This document shows, one piece after another, positions 3,690 through 6,189 of a stretch of DNA of 6,189 bases. Source of the DNA: an uncultured Prevotellaceae bacterium (GTDB lineage Bacteria; Bacteroidota; Bacteroidia; Bacteroidales; Bacteroidaceae); NCBI GenBank assembly GCA_937902455.1, contig CALELI010000193.1, positions 1 through 6,189 of the forward strand, written 5' to 3'. Positions within the stretch are counted from its first letter, which is position 1, and each line of letters begins with the position of its first letter. Made by a program: the position numbers and the translations under genes. The notes beneath the pieces were generated by a model that saw only the letters and a list, made by a program, of their open reading frames with translations, ran no database searches and had not been told where the DNA came from.

Positions 3690-3857
3690 ATGCCGTTCAC
3701 ACTTGGAGACATTCAGACAATTGAACAATTTGAACTGCATCAGCAGGAATACGAGGACTTCATGAGAGATATGCAGAAGCATAAAGAATACGAAGTCAAA
3801 TGCGCAAAAAGAGAAAGGAGAAAGTCATGGCTGCATGGGCTGGCATTTGGGCTGTAA
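3690..3857 (+). CDS. Hypothetical 55-aa protein
   Basis: The ATG at 3690 follows AAAGGAG by nine bases. The sequence is strongly charged and helical: a Gln/Glu-rich part (TIEQFELHQQEYEDFM, residues 10-25) likely to form a coiled coil, then a Lys/Arg-rich part (KCAKRERRK, 38-46) and a short hydrophobic end (WLHGLAFGL). I recognise no family. Its final 31 bases overlap the next ORF in another frame; the overlap carries that ORF's ribosome site just upstream. Confidence 0.65.
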   Translation: MPFTLGDIQTIEQFELHQQEYEDFMRDMQKHKEYEVKCAKRERRKSWLHGLAFGL

Positions 3858-3913
3858 TCCTCGGAGTTGCAGCAATACTCGATGAGAAGAAGCAGAGGGA
3901 GATTTACAAGTGA
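3827..3913 (+). CDS. 28-aa membrane microprotein
   Basis: The ATG at 3827 has an AAAGGAG site seven bases upstream. Residues 2-18 (AAWAGIWAVILGVAAIL) form a compact hydrophobic helix, followed by a charged tail DEKKQREIYK that would sit in the cytoplasm. The TGA stop overlaps the GTG start of the next gene (GTGA), so it is coupled into the operon that follows. It is the second tiny membrane peptide within 250 bases. Function unknown. Confidence 0.55.
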   Translation: MAAWAGIWAVILGVAAILDEKKQREIYK

Positions 3914-4728
3914 GAACAGTATATCGAGAAGAATTCAAAAGCCTCAATGAGTTTATGAATACCATAAACAAGAGGCCAAACAACGAGATAATGAGATATT
4001 CCAATTCATCTCATGACGGCGATGAGTTTTTTACAAAAACAGAATCATACTCAGAAGCCGTAGAGCTGATGACAAAAGGATATACAGATGTCATGAAGCA
4101 AATGAAAGATGACATCAAAGCAAAAGAAAGAATAATGTCGAAGTACATGAACATGGTCGATAGACCAGTTCCGCACAATGCAGTATGCGGATACATACCA
4201 AATGTGCCGGCAGCACTACAGAATCTGCCGAATTCAATGATTAACGTAGCAAGAAAGCCAATGAAGCGCAAGACGCTGGCAATTGACTACGCGATGCATG
4301 GCAATTGCAACAAAAGCACACAGTACTTCCTTGATGCAGGTACAGCTCTTGTATCGGCAATTGACATAATTGAACGTTCAGGGATACAGACAAAACTCAG
4401 AGTGAGTCCAAAATGCTCCTGTTGCGGCGACGAAGTTACGTTTCCGACGATAGTGATAAAGGACTATGGAGAAAGATATGCACTCCAGAAGATAACGTTC
4501 CCAATGGTTCATCCAAGTATGTTCCGCAGATTCGGATTTGCATGGCTCGAAACAACTCCGCAAATAAAGTACAACGGATGGCACGATGCATATGGACGTT
4601 CGATGGAATATAACGAAATGGTCGAATGGATAGAAACCCCGAAAGACACATATCTGATTGATACAGATTGGATAGCAAAACATAACAACTCCGTAGAGGA
4701 GATATTGAAAATGGTGGAGGTAATCTAA
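3910..4728 (+). CDS. Conserved 272-aa phage protein paired with AAA+ ATPase
   Basis: The start is GTG at 3910, overlapping the previous stop and preceded by AGAGGGA about nine bases upstream. Visible marks are an N-terminal helical part with an F-T-K-T-x-S-Y-x-E-A-V-E-L-M-x-x-G-Y stretch (41-58), a segment near 95-110 (YIPNVPAALQNLPNS), a CSCC cluster (169-172) that might bind metal, and HPSMFRRFGFAWLET (201-215). From memory, phages and gut prophages carry a family with these same marks (annotated DUF7192 or hypothetical), commonly just before a MoxR-like ATPase; I cannot verify the name. The gene overlaps the ATPase start by one base (TAATG), so the two are probably made together, and this protein may be the ATPase's substrate or adaptor. 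No enzyme activity can be inferred. Confidence 0.88.
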   Translation: MRTVYREEFKSLNEFMNTINKRPNNEIMRYSNSSHDGDEFFTKTESYSEAVELMTKGYTDVMKQMKDDIKAKERIMSKYMNMVDRPVPHNAVCGYIPNVPAALQNLPNSMINVARKPMKRKTLAIDYAMHGNCNKSTQYFLDAGTALVSAIDIIERSGIQTKLRVSPKCSCCGDEVTFPTIVIKDYGERYALQKITFPMVHPSMFRRFGFAWLETTPQIKYNGWHDAYGRSMEYNEMVEWIETPKDTYLIDTDWIAKHNNSVEEILKMVEVI

Positions 4729-5681
4729 TGGCAACAGCAAAACAGACTGGATATGTAGATGCGATACTGAACTCCATTATGGAGGTAGTCGCAAGCCAGA
4801 GCAGTGATGAACTGCTTCAGTTAATTGCTCCGAAGCTTGAGCATGACATTCAGGAGAAGTTCGGACTTGTGCCGAGAGCAATTGAAGTCAAGAGTCCAAA
4901 TGGAACAATTGAACTCGATGAGGTAACTCATGAGAAGTTCGAGACAGTCCTGAATATGGTCTCGCAGGATGTCCCCGTATATCTGACAGGAAAGGCGGGA
5001 ACAGGAAAGAACGTCATCTGCAAGCAGGTCGCAAAAGCATTGGGTTTAGATTTTTACTTTACCAATGCGGTGACTCAGGAGTATAAACTCACTGGGTTCA
5101 TCGACGCCAACGGCAAATATCAGGACACACAGTTCTATAAAGCATTCGTAAATGGAGGATTGTTCTTCCTCGATGAAATGGATGCAAGCGTACCTGAGAC
5201 GCTGGTAATCCTCAATGCAGCAATAGCGAACCGCTATTTCGATTTCCCGTGCGGAAAAGTAGATGCTCATCCGAACTTCAGAGTAATAGCCGCCGGCAAT
5301 ACGAAAGGAACTGGTGCAGACATCAACTACACAGGCCGCTACAACCTTGACCGTGCATCCCTTGACCGTTTTGCTATGGTCGATATTGACTACTCGCCTG
5401 CAATTGAGGAGAGCATCTGCCGTGGCAATAAGCAGCTCGTTGATTTCGCCCGTGCATTCAGGAACTACACAGAGCGTTCGGGCATTGAGGTTCTTTGCTC
5501 ATACAGAACAATTGACCGCATCAACAAGCTTGAGCAGGTAATTGACAGCCTGCCGGAAGTAATCAATAGCTCACTCGTGAAGGGGCTGAACAGTGACTCA
5601 ATGGAAATACTGAAGAACTACTTCAGAGAAGACGACAATATGAGCAACAACAAGTACGCAAAAGCGTTCACAAAAATATAG
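4728..5681 (+). CDS. MoxR/CobS-like AAA+ ATPase (AAA_5 type)
   Basis: A 317-aa AAA+ protein of the MoxR/CobS group, which remodel protein partners or insert metal cofactors using ATP. Residues 1-75 are a helical leader. Walker A is GKAGTGKN (88-95): the essential Lys94 is present, but Asn replaces the usual Ser/Thr. Walker B is GGLFFLDEMD (143-152), sensor 1 is AAGN (188-191), and Arg209/Arg214 in LDRASLDRF are arginine-finger candidates. A short helical lid follows (SYRTIDRI near 259-266). ATG 4728 overlaps the upstream stop by one base, with GGTGGAGG about seven bases before it. MoxR ATPases usually act with a partner, often a vWA-domain protein; none is seen here, but the gene continues into an operon cut by the window edge. 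Confidence 0.93.
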   Translation: MATAKQTGYVDAILNSIMEVVASQSSDELLQLIAPKLEHDIQEKFGLVPRAIEVKSPNGTIELDEVTHEKFETVLNMVSQDVPVYLTGKAGTGKNVICKQVAKALGLDFYFTNAVTQEYKLTGFIDANGKYQDTQFYKAFVNGGLFFLDEMDASVPETLVILNAAIANRYFDFPCGKVDAHPNFRVIAAGNTKGTGADINYTGRYNLDRASLDRFAMVDIDYSPAIEESICRGNKQLVDFARAFRNYTERSGIEVLCSYRTIDRINKLEQVIDSLPEVINSSLVKGLNSDSMEILKNYFREDDNMSNNKYAKAFTKI

Positions 5682-5692
5682 GAGGCGAAAAT

Positions 5693-5971
5693 ATGTTAGA
5701 CCTTGAAAAAGTACCCCAGATTCTCGAAGAACACAAAAAAAAGGTAATTAAAGCCCTTGAAGCAGATGAGAACGGACTCGTCGATGAAGTAAGCGAAGCA
5801 TACAACAAATACCACGAAGAAATCGGTAAGATAGCCGTAGCGCATAAGCTGAACCCATACGCGCTCGTGCTGACGTTGCTCTCAGACGCTATGAAGTATG
5901 AGAGACAGAGCTACACAGAAAGCACAGTAGCGGCAATACTGTTGCTGAATGGATTGGAGGAGGAAGAATAA
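5693..5971 (+). CDS. Hypothetical 92-aa helical protein
   Basis: The ATG at 5693 has GGAGG (5681-5685) overlapping the ATPase stop, seven bases upstream. The protein is acidic and helical throughout: a charged first half (LEEHKKKVIKALEADENGLVDE...), a hydrophobic helix near 47-65 (KIAVAHKLNPYALVLTLLSD) and an acidic end LEEEE. No membrane segment, Cys cluster or known motif is present. The position directly after the AAA+ ATPase and the coupled start of the next gene (TAATG) suggest a shared operon; it could be a small partner of the ATPase, but that is inference. Confidence 0.85.
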   Translation: MLDLEKVPQILEEHKKKVIKALEADENGLVDEVSEAYNKYHEEIGKIAVAHKLNPYALVLTLLSDAMKYERQSYTESTVAAILLLNGLEEEE

Positions 5972-6189
5972 TGGGACTTGATATGAACCTTTACCGCCAG
6001 CCGAAAACCGAAACTGAGAACATCGGCTATTGGCGCAAAGCAAATGCAATCCTGCTCTGGATAGAGAGCAATTGCGTAGGCAGAGCAATTGAGAATTGCG
6101 AACCGGTACATCTGAGTGCAGGCCAGCTTGAGGAGCTGAGAGATGCCTGTCAGGATGTAATTGACCATTGTCCGCTCGTAGACGGAGCT
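5971..6189 (+). CDS. Conserved phage protein, MGLDM/YWRKAN type (runs off right edge)
   Basis: The ATG at 5971 overlaps the previous stop by one base; GGAGGAGG sits about ten bases upstream inside the preceding gene. The visible 73 residues start MGLDMNLYR, then have GYWRKANAILLWIESN (about 19-34) and LSAGQLEELRDACQDVID (49-66). From memory, a widespread small phage/bacterial family of unknown function shares the MGLDMYLY start, the YWRKAN motif, and a helix with LEEL..C; this looks like a member with a Cys-rich middle (C36, C45). It is often found among phage early genes. The C-terminus is missing. Confidence 0.8.
   Translation, partial: MGLDMNLYRQPKTETENIGYWRKANAILLWIESNCVGRAIENCEPVHLSAGQLEELRDACQDVIDHCPLVDGA

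Noticed and set aside
4011..4777. Minus-strand frames of 86, 120 and 113 codons
   Set aside because: They lie wholly or mainly within the 272-aa gene on the other strand and lack ribosome sites.
1..6189. CRISPR array or insertion sequence
   Set aside because: No regularly spaced direct repeats of array length, no transposase, and no terminal inverted repeats with target duplication were seen.

Overview
The window looks like part of a tailed-phage (Caudoviricetes) genome or prophage from a low-to-mid GC Gram-positive host, most likely a gut Clostridia-type Firmicute. This is inferred from the strong GGAGG ribosome sites on nearly every gene, TAATG-type start/stop overlaps, UUCG-loop terminators, two tRNA genes, a terminase large subunit gene and many small genes of unknown function. 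The genetic code appears standard: TAA, TAG and TGA all end genes.

Layout. (1) 1-389, minus strand: the 5' end of the large terminase gene (terL), cut by the window edge just before its Walker B. (2) 390-1206: an 817-base divergent control region with no convincing gene. It holds a good minus-strand promoter (672-699) pointing at terL, a 17-bp hairpin with U-tracts between promoter and gene, three copies of a CCCC/TTTTTCCGAC/GGGG element, a GC-rich hairpin, and an AT-rich stretch almost free of G on the plus strand with three near-identical 16-bp repeats. (3) 1106-2489, plus strand: two single-gene units coding for unknown proteins of 119 and 240 aa. Each is preceded by the same ~100-nt leader architecture and followed by a UUCG terminator. 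(4) 2490-2712: a GC-rich, hairpin-dense spacer with a second terminator-like hairpin. (5) 2713-6189, plus strand: a dense run of very small ORFs, a tRNA-Asn, an odd tRNA-like gene, a 99-aa protein possibly of OB-fold type, two membrane microproteins, then a tightly coupled operon. That operon carries a 272-aa conserved phage protein, a MoxR/CobS-like AAA+ ATPase, a 92-aa helical protein and the start of a conserved small phage protein (MGLDM/YWRKAN type).

How it may work together: the plus-strand genes look like early or middle functions, and the minus-strand terL begins the late packaging/structural block. The minus promoter plus leader hairpin suggests late genes are held behind a terminator until an antitermination event. 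The duplicated leader in front of two unrelated genes suggests a small regulon under one control element. The AAA+ ATPase and its upstream partner are probably a remodelling pair; such MoxR-type ATPases usually work with a substrate-binding partner, often a vWA protein, which could lie beyond the right edge. The right 3 kb is also marked by a striking excess of CAATTG, absent from the left half.
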